A stretch of 64,000 bases of DNA, from NCBI GenBank assembly GCA_026545765.1, contig JAIFAC010000165.1, forward strand, positions 62,001 to 126,000. The letters are read 5' to 3'. The position numbers were made by a program, and so were the translations under genes. This document shows positions 11,653 to 24,921 of the stretch, piece by piece. The first letter of the stretch is position 1. Each line of letters starts with the position of its first letter. This stretch comes from Plantago major (lineage: Eukaryota; Streptophyta; Magnoliopsida; Lamiales; Plantaginaceae). The notes beneath the pieces are model-generated. The model did no database searches. It was not told the DNA's origin and saw only the letters and a list, made by a program, of their open reading frames with translations.

Positions 11653-13790
11653 GTGAAGGAATTTTGTCCATTTCGAGGACTATTTAATTTGTGTGTTAAG
11701 TGTGCGGGAATGTCTCTGAGTGATGCACCGTTCTCAAACCCGGAGAACTACGAGAAATGGAAAAATAACATGATACTCCACCTTGAAGCCATAAGTGACG
11801 AAATGATCGAAGTGATAAAGAATGGCCCGATAGTTATTCAACAACTTAAACAAGTCATGGAGGTTTCTAATGGTAGAGCGGAGATCAAGCGAAGGATCTT
11901 TACAAAGCGATCGTCGACAAGTGGGAGATCTACTAGTCGAGTTATTCTGAACGAAGCCGAGAGAACTACGGACATCGGAAGATGCAGAGAAATCGTCTGG
12001 ATGGTCAAGCTCGTAATATCATCATCGGATCAACACGAGCACATACGATTATAAGCGTGGGGGTGCTAAAGCAGCGAAAGTTGCACTGGGTGATTGAAGA
12101 AATCTGTGCGGGAGAAAACCAAAGAAAACAAGTTGAAGTTCTCAAGTTGAAATTTTAAAATTTCAAACAAGGACCCTTGAAACTACGGAAGAACTTGATT
12201 TGATTTACCACTCTCATGAGTGATATGGCGCACTTGGGAAAGCAGCGATACTCCCGGTCGAGAAAAGATTAAGACTATTGTGAAGTCTTAACCTGTTGAG
12301 GAGCATACTAAATTCTTTTATTTTAACCAAGGAATGCCAAATATCACTCGATGGAACTCTTCTCACATCTTGCTACGGTTGATTGAGACAACACAAAGAG
12401 AACAAACAAGCGAAAAGTTGCGAATATTGCTCTAGTTGCTCGAAACTTACGAAAAGAAGAAAAGCAAGGAAGAGGCGAGGATGCTCTTGTTGCAAAGCAA
12501 ATGAGCAAATATGTTAGTCGAGAAATTGAGAGAAGAAAAGCGAAAGGTGAAAAAGCATCTAGGCTCAAACTATCACCGATCAAAAATATGCAAAGCTTCA
12601 TTTGAACAAGCCATTTCGAGAAAGCATCATGTCTTGAGGCGGTAGAAATTGGAAGCGATATCTGTTTCTATTGTCGAAAGCGGGTCACTTCAAGAAGGAT
12701 TGTCACCTTCAACAAACTAAGGGCGGTGACAAGAAAGATAGAAGAATCTTGAAGAAGCGAAGCTTTATTAAGCGAAGAAAGAAAATCAAACTATTTGGAT
12801 GCTCTAGACTTTGAGACAGATTACGAAGATGACAATTCGGATGACTCAACCTTACCATCACCAATTATGTGGAGTTACTCATGATATAATCGACTTGAAC
12901 TCGAGAAGAATGAAATGTGTGGAGTTCTTTGAGATTGTGGTCGGACATCTCTAACATAGAAATCATCTTATGGTGATGAGGTAACACATACTTCTTGTTA
13001 TACTTATGAAAGTGATGAAGAAGAAATAAAAGATCTAGAAAATCTCAGGAAAGATCTTGACATCTATGAAAGAGAATTTCTAATGATCCGAGCTAGAGCC
13101 GAAAATCTTGAAGAAGAAAAGAATTCTCTTGCAAAGGAAAATTCTCAATTAGTTAAGATATCTGAGAAAAAGGATTGGGCTTCCGTTGTAATGGTACCTC
13201 CCTCGAATAAATCATCACTGTAATTGAAAATGCATTTCTCAAAGCTCAGATATCTGAGACTGAAAAGTCACATAAAGAAGCAATGGCTGAATTACGAAAG
13301 AAATATGAAGATCTTCTTTCTGAGAACAAGGAACTCGAAAAGAAAGAATTATCTTTTCAATCATATGCCAAAGCTAGTGACACTCTTCTTTGAAGTACAA
13401 TCTTACTTAAGAGATCCTTGAAAAGAAAGGACTTGAAATTTGAATACAGACAGATTGTTCTATCACTCTGAATAAGAGTGAGGAAAGAAGAACATTTGTA
13501 AGTACTCAGCAAGATGGTTCCCATGCAATATATAGTATCGGTCAGAAGACGAAGATTGTTGACAAAGGAAAGGCAGTTGCGACTAAACCTTTGTGGGAAA
13601 AACAAGTCAAAAACAAAACTGTTGGGCACGTCTCTGAAAAGAAACCTTTGAAAAGTGTAAACACCAGCGATGCTATGTCTCTCAAAAGGGTAGAATTGCG
13701 GGGTAGCAAATTCTCTCATGTCACTTTTTACGGAAAGAAATTGGATCAACGAGACTAGCAAAGCTTAGAAAAGATCTCGAGATAGCTTTA
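11653..13790 (+). CDS. Element A gag region (frames broken as read)
   Basis: Structural protein of a copia element. From the likely start at 11711 it reads SLSDAPFSNPENYEKWKNNM, the usual gag N-terminal pattern (bound target, then a YxxWKxxM core). A zinc knuckle of CX2CX4HX4C type can be seen at 12663-12704 (CFYC, then GH, then C), but its frame is broken by an AAGCGGG where CAG would restore spacing. A Lys/Glu-rich segment that is probably coiled coil follows (about 13020-13420). The longest uninterrupted piece is 11653-12054. Many breaks coincide with CG triplets where element C or the LTR pair show CAG or CTG, so they may be sequence errors, not decay. Confidence 0.65.
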
Positions 13791-14159
13791 AGTGCTCGAA
13801 AGCAGTATTGGCTATAAAGGCATCGAAACAACTTGCTCATGAATACAAGCGAGGAGCAAGCGATGGCTAAAGGCTAGAATTGCTCAAAGCAATTATCGAA
13901 GTGGAAGTTGAATCAAGCCCTGAAAATCTGAATGCTAGAAATAGAAGAAATCGAGAGAAAGCTAAGTTCTTTGAAAAGCAAACTCGGAAACTGACAGTGT
14001 CTGAAAGCACCAAATGGAACACCTAGGAACATACCAAGGAAGAAAATAATTCTTAATAATGATAATCATTCAATTAGAATTCCTCCTTATGTTCTATCGG
14101 ACAAAAAAGAATGTTCGAGGAAATTCATTCAAAATGAATTCCTCTTTGGAAGATTGTTT

Positions 14160-17100
14160 AGTCTGATGGTTCAAGCGTAAATTGAGAACCTTATCTCCTG
14201 TTCCTGTTGTGCGAGAATGTTTCTGGACTAAAGCACAATGGCTATTTGATAGTGGATGCGGAAAGCACATGACGGAGAAAGCAAATCAGTCGATTACAAA
14301 GCTTGCAACACGGGACGGATATCAGTTGTTGGAGGAGAATTAAATCCCTCTACGGGATTTGTAGCGTCAAAATGGGAACATTAACAATCAGCGGCGTATT
14401 ACATGTTAAGGATTTGAAATATAATCTATTTAGCATGAGCAGTTTGCGGACAAAGGTTTCTTGTAAAATTCAAAGCAAAATCGCAAACTAATTGACAATA
14501 AGTCAATGAGGCGATCTTGGTTGCTTTCGGCGGAAAAGCGATCTTTATGTTGCCGATTGGGCATCTGTCCTGTTGAAGAATGTCTCATGGTCAATCTGGT
14601 CACCTGGAAAACCTTTGGTTATGGCACAAAGAATGAGTCACTTGAACTTCAAAACTACGAACAAACTTGCGAGAAATAGTTAGTGGTTGGCCTTCCCAAA
14701 ACATCTTTCGGAAAGGATGGTATTTGTTACGCATGTCGGATGGAAACAATCCAAAATCTCTTTCAAGTCGAAACTAGACACTCTAGTGTTAGACCACGCA
14801 ACTACTACATATGGATCTTTTGAATCATACGTAACTAGTTATGCGGGGAAAGAAATATATGCAGTTGTTGTAGATGACTTCTCAAGATTCACTTGGGTTG
14901 TATTTCGAAACACAAATCGATGCGAGGTGGAAATACCAAACTTCTTTGAAAAAGCTTGAAGTCATGAAAAATGACAAGGTATCTGCAATCGAGCAGACCA
15001 TGATGCTGAGTTTGTCGACCGATTACATAAAGGAGTTTTGTACTGCAAGGTATCTGACACCAACTTTCCTCTAAGAACACCTCGACAAAATGGTGTTGCG
15101 AAAGGAAAAGCAGAACCCTTAAAGAAGGCTGCAAGGGCGATGCTAGGCGACCTTTGAAATAAGTGAAGTTTATTGGGTTGAAGGCGTAAACCACTGCTAC
15201 ACTCAGAACAGATGTTTGATAAACAAACACCATGACAAGACCCCTTATGAAATTTTGGTTGGTAGACCCCCTAATATCAAACATCTGAGAGTATTTGGTT
15301 GTAGATCTTTTGTTCTAAACAATGGAAAAGATTATCTGAAAATATTTCAACCAAAGGCAGATGAAGGTGTATTTCTTGGTTATTCCACGATTAGCAAAGC
15401 CTACAGAATTTACAACAAAAGAACAAAGAAAATTGAAGAATCAGTTCATGTTGTATTCTATGAAGGAAGTAAGAAAACACCTCCTAATGATGAACTCTCA
15501 GAAATGTTCAAAGAACTAATGTTGAGGGATTCTGAAGAAGAGTCCTCAGAAAGGAGAAACGTCATTATGGAAAGTGAGGATGACTCTGACGTAGAAAAGT
15601 TTGATATGCCTAGTAACAACAAGATGACTCACAAACATGATGAAGAATTTCCTATGAAACTTCCGAAATAGGCGAAGATATTCATCATGAAGCTATCTCT
15701 GAAACAATCTCTACGAAAGACATGTTCGGATAGCTCAAACTTTGAACAAGTGTCGGACATTAAATGCCCTTACGAGGAGCAAAATGTCTTGAATCTTTGA
15801 AAAAGTATCAAATCAAAATCCCAGTGATTCACATTCAAATCATTTGGATATTGATCATACTAGCACCAAACCTATGATGAGATGGACCAAGGATCATCCT
15901 GCAAAAGATGTGATTGGACCAATTAATCAAGGTGTTAGGACTAGGAGAGCAATAGCTGAAAATGCTAATTCTCTCTTTGGATGTTTCATCTCAAATATTG
16001 AACCTAAAAATATAGAAGAAGCATTAGGAGACCAAGACTGGATCTCTGCAATGCAAGAAGAGTTGGATCAATTTGAGATAAACAAAGTCTGGAAACTAGT
16101 TCCATTTGTAGAAGGAATATCTGTGATTGGAACCAAGTGGGTTTTCAGAAACAAGATGAATGAATCTGGTGAAATAACCAGAAACAAAGCAAGATTGGTT
16201 GCCAAGGGATTTACCCAGACTAAAGGCTTAGATTTTGATGAGTCATATGCACCAGTTGCCAGATTGGATGCAATAAGACTCTTTCTAGCCTTTGCAGCTC
16301 ATAAAAATTTTAAAGTTTATCAGATGGATGTCAAAAGTGCATTCTTGAACGGTGAACTTGCAGAAGAAGTTTATGTTGAGCAACCACCTGGCTTTGAAGT
16401 TTCCTCAGAAAGTAGAATGGTCTATAAACTACAGAAAGCTCTGTATGGTGAAGCAGGCTCGAGCATGGTATGACACTTTGGCCAAATACCTTCTGGAAAG
16501 TGGTTTCAAGAAAGGTGAAGTTGATAAAACTTTATTTACCTTAAATCATGATGGGAAACTACTCTTAGTTCAAGTATATGTTGATGACATCATATTTGGA
16601 TCTAAGGACAAGAAACTTTGTAATGACTTTGCAAATCTCATGAAAAGTAAGTTTGAGATGAGCATGATGGGAGAAATGAATTATTTTCTAGGATTGCAAG
16701 TCAAGCAACTCAATGATGGAATATTCATTAGTCAAACAAAGTATGCAAAAGATATGCTCACAAAATTCAATCTTAAGCCTTACGAAAAGAATGCTAAGAT
16801 ACCTATGAGCATTGGAACCAAAATGACCTATCTTGAATCGACAAGAGTGTTGAAGAACATAAGTATAGGAAATTGATAGGTTCACTACTTTACCTCCTTT
16901 GAGTAGACACGATATTCAATACGCCGTTGGAGTGTGTGCTAGATTTCGGACAAATCCGATGCAACACACTACAACATTGCTAATAAAATATTAAGGTATG
17001 TAAAAGGTACGATAGATGTAGGATTGTGGTATCCTAAAAAGCGATTGAGTTTAATTTGGGTACTCGAGGCCGATTATCTTTGGATCAACGCTTGATAGGA

Positions 17101-17480
17101 AAAGCACCTCGGGAACTTGGGTTTACGGGTACTAGACTTATCTCGTGGTTTAGCAAGAAGCAAAACTCAATTGCAACTTCTACCACAGGCTGAATATATT
17201 ATTCTTTGGTTGTTGTGCCACAAATTACGTGGATACAACAACAACTTAAAAGTATGGACTCGATGAAGAAAACTCCCATTTTACGTGACAACCTAAGTGC
17301 TATTGCGATTACGAATCCTAAATTTCATGCGAACAAAGCATATTGGTGTTAGACATCACTTCATCGGAGACCATGTTGAAAAAAAGCGATATAGAGATAC
17401 TCAAGATTGTACGAAGACCAACTTGCGGATATCTTCACTAAGCCACTACAAGAAAGTAGATTCTTAGCCTTAAGACATAG
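14160..17480 (+). CDS. Element A pol: protease, integrase, RT, RNase H (copia order)
   Basis: The retropepsin motif DSGC..KHMT lies near 14248-14275. The GAG-pre-integrase HxxxH..CxxC region (about 14590-14740) is damaged. The integrase core follows to about 15470 and ends in [11 protein letters not shown] and VHVVFYEG (15216-15671 is one open frame). RT runs 15844-16473 and, in another frame, 16352-16876. It shows [28 protein letters not shown] and the catalytic YVDD near 16580. RNase H follows (16900-17400) in fragments. The RT is split at 16445-16470 in the conserved LKQAPRAWY box, where element C has the expected bases and A lacks several around CTG and CCAAGA. This fits miscalling. The enzymes copy element RNA into cDNA and integrate it. 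Confidence 0.8.
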
Positions 17481-18085
17481 TCTTGGACTCATGGAACTAC
17501 CAATGAGCGAAAAAGTTCGAGGAATGCAGAGCAGGCATCCGGAAGAGGTAGTGGAGCAGGCATCCGGAGAAGAGAAAGAAATGCAGGCGGGTATCCGAAG
17601 TCGAAAGGCTAAAGAGCAAAAGGCGACAAGATCTACGGGGCAGAACTCGGATATACGAATCACTCTATAAGCAGGGAACACAAAGGAGAATAGTACAACT
17701 ATCTGCGATCGACTACTCTCTTGAAATTCGCATTATTTCTATCTTGATGAAAAACTTGGAAAAATCCTAAGTATAAAATGATTCGGATGCAAGCGGTGTT
17801 CTTGGTCATACAAAGCGTGATTGAGGATAGCTAATAGCCAAAATTCATTAAATGGGCACAATTACACTTGTTGATTGTGATCATTCTTTGAAAAACAATG
17901 GTGACCCTTGATGAAATTAAGCGTTTGATCTATCTGGTGGAAATTAATTCACGATAAATAGTGGTGTAAAAATTACAAAGCCCACTTTGCATTTAATGCG
18001 AACTAGCTTTTGCTCACGCTTCTTGCAAATCAAGAATCGTACACAAAATCAATTTGTATGTATTTATGCATTGAGATTCTATTGC

Positions 18086-18099
18086 TATATATATATATA
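18086..18099 (+). promoter_or_regulatory. Internal TATA box ahead of the post-pol gene, element A
   Basis: CTATATATATATATAG followed by GATTTTGGCAAAAGA, 182-195 bp before the ATG at 18281. Element C has the same arrangement (TATATATAG, GATTTGGGCAAAAGAC, ATG about 200 bp on). Conservation of both the TATA box and the following leader in two diverged elements supports an independent promoter for the extra gene. Confidence 0.5.
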
Positions 18100-18280
18100 G
18101 GATTTTGGCAAAAGAAATCACTTTAGCCTAATCGAAATTCGACTTACAAAAATAGCAAAACCTTCTCTTGATTCTCTACAAACCTTCTACAATCTACGCA
18201 AATCAAGATTAAGTTTTTACGCAAAGAATTCTTGAATCAAATCTCTTTCAAACACCAAATTCTTACACTATATAAAGAGA

Positions 18281-21200
18281 TGGCCCCAAAGAATTCTTCC
18301 ACAAAGAAATCTCAATCCTCCTTTGATGCTGAAAGCAAGCACGAGTTGGTTATTGTGAACAACCATTTGGTAGGAGATTTTAATCCGACCATTGGACTTC
18401 AAATCACATAATGATTTGGGGTGGTGCCATGGTTGAGGAATACCTCACGGCTGCAATAGAGAACGAGCCCGACGAAAGTTGATTCTTGACATGCTTGAAA
18501 AGGCACAAATCGAGGGTTTTCTATCGCTTTCGCTCAGTGGAATTTCATCACTTTCGATGTGTTGGAATTCTACAACAACTCGAGGATAATTCTTGTGTTT
18601 ACGAAGGCCTTTGCAATAGTGTCATCAAAACCTCGATCGAGGAAAGGAAATCATACGGACTTAACAACTTTACGTAAGTTGTTTGAGTTTCAAAATCTTG
18701 GAAAGGATTTTGAAATAAACACCAGATGATGATCTCCTTGAAGGTGTTAAACAATTGTCTGATGGCGTGTGTGATCTTGAAAAATCGGATACACCCACTG
18801 AGTTCAAGCTTCGACATCCGAACCGGACATCGATGGTTCCTTTGGGATGTATTGGCTTGCATTCTTCACGGATGCTTTGATGGTCTACAAGGAGGTCTTG
18901 ACCGGATAAGCCGAACGATGGATCATGATGTTCTTCTTTGAATCAACAAGACAAAAGTGAAAACCCTTTTAAGCTGGGGAAAATGCGCCTTCATGAAGTT
19001 TGTGAAGAAGATTGAAGGCTTGAGCCTAAGATCATAAAGGACTAGGTGAGCGAAGGCCACGATGGGCTATAGTGCGAAGATATGCTACTTCTTTGGAGAA
19101 GTTTGGCATTGAGCTCGGAGAGGCGGTGAAATAGCCAGATAACCTACTCTACAAATATGAGTATACAAACTTGATGAAAAAGGTTCTTGGGTCTCGGAAA
19201 GGTTCTAAAGCGAAAGTCGAAAAGGTATCTGAAGAAAAGGTTGCGACGAAGCCGAACTTCAAGAAAGAAGTCGATGGCAAATTAGAAGACACACCCATTG
19301 AGGTTGTCGATTCTCGGATATCTGCGGGCCTTGCCGATGGCGATAAAGCGGATCAACTCATCAATCTTTGCAAAAGAGTTATCAACTCTTGAACAAGTAG
19401 ACTCGGCGAAAGTGCTTTCGAAATGTGAAGACTATTACGAAGCTTTCTTGATGAACTCATAAATCTTTGCCAAAGCAATTGAAAAGCACCAAGCCCCATA
19501 TGCGAAATCGGGAGTAATGGACCAATCGGTTTCAATCTTGATGAGAGCTCGGCGATGAAGATGATGAACTAATCATCTCTCAAGTCCTAGAAAGAACAAA
19601 GAGGGCTAAGGTTCTTTATGTGATGGCGGTGATAAGGTTTTACGAAGAACCTACACCTCGGGTTCTTGAACAAGCACCTATAGCAAAGGTTGTTGGTGCA
19701 AACACATCATCGAGGAGCGTTTCTTCGCACAACTTCAAAAAGCCACGATGAGTGGTAATTTAGTCTTTGGCGGAATCTTGATGGAAATGCCACATCTAAA
19801 AATTTGGAAGAACACTCTACTGACCGATCTTCTGCTTCCAGACAACCACAGCAACCACAAACACAACAACCACAACAGCCACAAGTGGTTGATGACATGG
19901 TAAATGAACTCCATTTCGAATTACCAGCAATGCAGTATGCTGAAGAAAATCCTGTAAAAGCGGGTTCCCCGACTCGATGAGAGGATCAAAGAGACATCTA
20001 CTCGGAATGATCAACCGGGAGGCAAGCGAGTTTCACACTCGGAAAGGTGTGAAGTACCTAAAACTTCAAACAAAGAAACATCTTTGGAACAAGAAGACCA
20101 AAGTATAAAAGGGTCACAAGTTCGAGAGGCCAATCGACTGTGATGCTCGGTATTTGAATGGTTTAACTCCTACCTTGTGAAAAATTTTATGCTTGTATAT
20201 CTTGTTACTTATATAAAAATTCTTTATTCTGGTGAGTTAGAAACACGAAACAAGAGGAAGTGGAAGCTTGCCTCGAAGCCCAGAAGGAGGTGACCCCAAC
20301 CTCGTCTCTTAAGAAATCTGAGCCTGTACCACAGGTGATAATTGATTCTTAAGATAACACTTTTCAGTCATTTATCTATGTGCTTAATCATTTAAAGTAA
20401 ATATTTCTAACAGGCTCCAACTGAGAAAGAGGAAGATAAGGCAGAAATGTCAGAGACAAACCTAGAGGCAAGGTTTACGAAGAACACATCATTGAGCCTT
20501 CTAGCATGAAGGTACATGAAAAATCAGTGATAAGTATTCTTCATCATGGGTTATCTTAAACTTCTTCTAAAATATTCAATACTTTCTACTTACAGGCTCA
20601 TTCAGAAGTGGAAATGCAAAGGGAAAAAGTTGCGACATCCCCTGCATCAATGGAAATTGATGAAGCTCCCAAGGCATCATCACATGAAAGAATACGAGCG
20701 AGAAAGTTTACGAGAAAATGACTGAGCTTCCTATTGAGGAAGTAAGTCCAAAACTTCAGAACTCATTAAAGCATTTTTGCACAAATTCTTTCAAATAATT
20801 TCCTAAGTATTGTATTAATATTAATTCTCGAGTTCGAAAGAAAGGTTGATGAGGACCGGACTTCCAAGTCTCCACCTCACAACAAGATATCTGAGACACC
20901 AATTGTCTCGATAGCAGAATCTCTGAGCTGAAGTACTTACTCGGGTAACTCGAAACTAAACTACACTTCTACTCGAGATATCTACAAAAGTTTTGAAGCT
21001 CACTCAAAACTCTTTCTTTCGAGCTCAAGCGAGTGCAGCGGGCTCCCATGATGAGAAAAGGGACTACTTCCCTTCTAAAGCTCGAACCACCTTGAAGCAT
21101 ATTGATGCTTCAAGAAATGGCAAAGGTTAAGGTGCTCGATCTCTACGAAATATTGAGAATCACAGATCAACCAACGAGGCGACACGAGCTCTTGACTTGA

Positions 21201-23320
21201 GGCGTATATCCATGCAATGTTCCCTACCGAGCGATTACACGATTGCGACTCTATTGCATAAGGATTTCTCCGAGAAGTAGCGCCTGATTTGATACAAGCC
21301 TTTGAGCAGGCGGATGGTGAGACAAGATTACGAGATGGCATTGAAGCGATTACGCCCGACTACGCAATTTATACCTTACGAACAAGAAGAGGTTAATGGG
21401 CGAAGATCACTATTCTGAAGTGATCAATCTTGTATCGAAGATGATGAGGAGGAAGAGATAAGCAAGCGACTTGATGAACCTCCCAGACCATCACCGAAAG
21501 GATGACCACGACAAAAAGGATGATGATGATGCCCCTGCACCGGGGCGGAGGAATTTCACAAAGAAATCATGCCTCAAGCTTTGAAAAGCAAGCGAGAGGA
21601 AAACACGAAATCTCTGTCTCCATCTCCTCAAAATCAACTCGTCCATCTTCCCAACAAAGGTTATCTTGAACAAGTAGTTGAGGATTACGAGAAATCGCTC
21701 GAGAAATTGTTGAATACTCGATCGAGCTGCTCGACTCGGACAAGCTGTTGGAAGAAGAACAACGACTCCATCTTCAAGCGGAAGACGGATAGCTAAATCC
21801 GGACAAGCTTGACCGATTAAAGATCAATATCTGCAAGAGATGATTGCTTACTACGAGGTTAAAGAGCTACGAGGATCTTTGTAAATGCCATCACCAAAGA
21901 ACTCGATACTAAAGAAGTATAAAATTAAGCATGATGCTAAAGGCGCATCATCTTCAAAAGAAGTACCATCCTCCTCCCGAAAGGAAGAAACCAATCTACG
22001 ATATGGTTGTTGGACTCGACAATCGATGAGAATGTCAGCGGATGAAGATCCTTTGGTGATTACTCGGATGATGAAGAAGACAAGACTTTGGCGAGCACCG
22101 CAATGAACATCTAAGCGGTTTCACACTTGAAAAGGAAGCGGTGCTCCACGAAACTTTCAAAAGCTGTCAAATGTCCACTCCATGAATACATGAGCAGATG
22201 CAATCTTGCACATCACGAAAAGGAGATGTCTTCACGAGAACAAGAGTAATTGCCTCCATCCCTCTGAAATGAAAAAGTTCCTTTGAGCTCGTCACTCGAG
22301 AGAACAACTAGCATAATCATTGCTCGGAAAGATCTGGGAATGATAAGGGCGATGATGTGTCTTTAGTGAAAAAGCTTTCCAAAGGCAAGTTACTGCTTTT
22401 GGAAGCAGATGCCATCCTAGGCCCATTGGCAGAGCTCACTGATAAGGACAATGGACTTATCAAACAAAATCAGGAGCTCAAAGCCGAACTTCAGAAGTTG
22501 GTCACTGCCTACAATTATTTACAAGGGCATTTTAACTCTCTCTCAGATTCTTTTATGAGACAATGACTAAGGGGGAAAGAGTGTACAAATCTGGACCTCA
22601 AAGTCAGGGGGAATGGGAAGAAGGAGAAGAAAACAAGAAGAAATCTGGAGCTGGTGCGGCTCAGAGAGGAAGAAGAAACATGAAAACTTCCCAGCCACCA
22701 CTCAGAATCAATGAACCCTCCTCAAGCCAAGCTGCTTTGCAAATAGTAGCTGCTTCCCAGAAACCTACTAGAGGAACTACAATGATAACAAGGGCCATGC
22801 GAAACCTCCAAGTACCGAGGCTCGAGGAAGACAAGTTAAAGGGATTGATGAATCTTCTGAAGAAAAAGAAGAAGGCCAAATCAAGTCCCTGGGCAATGAA
22901 GAAGGCTGTAAAACTCTCACAAGATTTAATACTGATGAAGATGAAGCTCCTCTTCACATAAAAAGGAAAATTGAAAGCTAGCGGGCCCATAGTGCAAAGC
23001 CCTAGCGGCTAAAACACCCTGAAATACCAAGTCTATCCGGTGGTTCTTGACAACAACCCCAAAGAGAATTCAAAGGCAGAGAAGGCGGTGAGGCTGCACA
23101 AAGAAAAAGTCGACTTCCACTCGAGCGGAAGAAGCCAAAATAGAGTATGTGAAGAATGACAATGATTCCTCATCTCTGGTGCATCAATCGGAAAAATGGC
23201 TATTGGATTCTGGAACTTAAGCATCTACTGGTAAATTCAAGATTTCCAGAACCAATCCATAAACAACTTATGGCATGGAGAAAAGATAAGCCAACCTTGA
23301 TCAACACCAATCACATTAAA
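18281..23320 (+). CDS. Post-pol intron-containing gene, element A copy (function unknown)
   Basis: I do not recognise this as a named family. It starts ATGGCCCCAAAG (Met-Ala-Pro-Lys, as in element C). An N-terminal domain has a DMLEKAQIEGFLSLS-like segment, followed by a long acidic, Lys/Glu/Ser/Pro-rich part (for example 19171-19392 and 22357-22566, the latter with LLLLEADAILGPLAEL). Introns with GT..AG ends are visible at about 20335-20413 and 20512-20595, with a third from 20742 to about 20832. Their positions match element C. The frame is broken often, mainly at CG triplets. Element C continues about 850 bp further at the 3' side; here LTR B cuts it off. The position resembles Sirevirus env-like ORFs, but no signal peptide or transmembrane segment is evident. 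Confidence 0.55.
20335..20413 (+). other. Intron 1 (of those visible), post-pol gene, element A
   Basis: Donor CCACAG|GTGATA and acceptor TTCTAACAG|GCTCCAACTGAG. The downstream exon starts with the same GCTCCAACTGAG as in element C (49837), while the intron bodies share little sequence. Confidence 0.65.
20512..20595 (+). other. Intron 2, post-pol gene, element A
   Basis: Donor ATGAAG|GTACAT and acceptor TACTTACAG|GCTCATTCAGAAG. It corresponds to 49942-50020 in element C, where the next exon begins GCTCAGTCAGAAG. Confidence 0.65.
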
Positions 23321-23325
23321 ACCTT

Positions 23326-24919
23326 TGTTAGATATTTTGTTAGAAATATCTGTTTAGATTTTGATCAGCAACATGATGACTTATCTTAGTCTCAGAAAGG
23401 TGATTAGTACTCTTGGTTCACTTCAACATTGTAAAGAGGAAACCCACTAAGTATGATAGTCTAGCTAATCTTGTATAGGATGATAGGTCTCAAAATGTAA
23501 TTTTATTTTATGAAGAGAAGACGAAGAAGACATCCAAGCGAGAACAAGTTCAGCGACATTGAAGATTTGAAGCGCACAAGATTCTTTGAAAAAGTTTTAC
23601 GAGATACCTTGGCGGATATCTTGAAGACACGAATAGTTTTAAACAAAATGTGTCCTGAGAGATATCGAGAAATAAAAGGTCTATCGAAAACAAGGAAAGT
23701 ATCCAGATATCTATTCTCGGATACCTTGAGCTTTAACCACATTTACGAAAAGAAATATATATATTGCAAACAAAGTTGTTTCAATAAAAGTGGTATCTGA
23801 AGTTAAAGATAAAACGCGCAAAGAATCGGAGAAATCGATCAAGGTTGTCTCGATACATAGCATAGTTCGTTGGCACTCTGGAGACAAAGTATAGTCTGAT
23901 GCATTAAATGCATGGGCGGAGATGTACGAGCGAAACAGCGGTAGCCGAAGAAGAAGACAAACACCTTTCTGATCTATACACGGATATCGATAGTTTGAAT
24001 TTGATTTAAACTAGCGGATACTATTCAAGCGGCACTCAAATTCATCTATAAATATCAACACTTAGGCGCTTGAAAAGAGACACTACACACTGAAGAACTT
24101 ACCTTTGAACACATATCTTAATCTCTCAAGCAAACTACTTACTCTCGAAGCTTTACATTGCGACCAAAGCTCATGATCTTAAGTAGTACTAAAGTTCTAA
24201 GTGTCACTGATCTAACCAACCACGACTATCGTGAAAGAGTTGAATTGAAAGATCAAGTATAAGATTCATTCTCTAGAACATTTATCTAAGACTTGGGTCG
24301 ATAAAAGAACAAGATACCATACATTAAAAAGTGTATTAAGTATACTTGATTCACGAGCTATCGATTAAGCGAAAAGTTATTAAAGAAGCTCATCGACAAC
24401 TCGAACCAAAACCGACACCATCCTTTGGCGTGGAAATGGGAAGTACTTAGTTTGAGAAACTAAGGAATAACTCAAGGTTATTGAGCACATGAAGTACTTA
24501 GCTTGGGAAGCTAGGAATAGCTCAAAGGTTTAGTCTGAGGAAGTACTTGTTTGTGAAAGCCAGAACAACTCGGGGGAACATTTGGTTGGGAACCATTTGT
24601 TTAAGGAATCTTAGAATATGATTTTTGTAAGGTGACCTCAATTATCTATTCTAGTGAATTCTAGGTCTTTGGAAGGCAAAGTGGATTAGTTGGAGGATTC
24701 ATACCTCCGGATACCACTATACTTGTTGTGTTATTTACTTTTACGTACTTACATTTTGACACACACACACTTTAGCTGTTTACACTTATCTATCTTAAGT
24801 CTTCGCGCTGAATCTAAGTATCGGATATCTACACGATATCGAGAAATAGTTTTACCGACAAAGTTTTAAAGACTATTCACCCCCCTACAGTCTTTTACTT
24901 TGCGTTATCTGGACCAACA
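23326..24919 (+). repeat. LTR B (second LTR of element A)
   Basis: About 1.59 kb, TGTTAGATATTTTG...GGACCAACA, matching LTR A from end to end. It is followed by PBS and gag start, not by flanking DNA, so it acts structurally as the 3' LTR of element A and the 5' LTR of a truncated second unit. Base differences to LTR A cluster at CHG sites, for example AATCAGAG to AATCGGAG and GTCTCTGATA to GTCTCGATA. Confidence 0.9.
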
Positions 24920-24921
24920 AG

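Noticed and set aside
11653..17480. Reading the broken gag-pol frames of element A as proof of an old, dead element
   Set aside because: Most breaks coincide with CG triplets where the paralogue has CAG or CTG, and the LTR pair is otherwise almost identical, so age cannot be judged from them.
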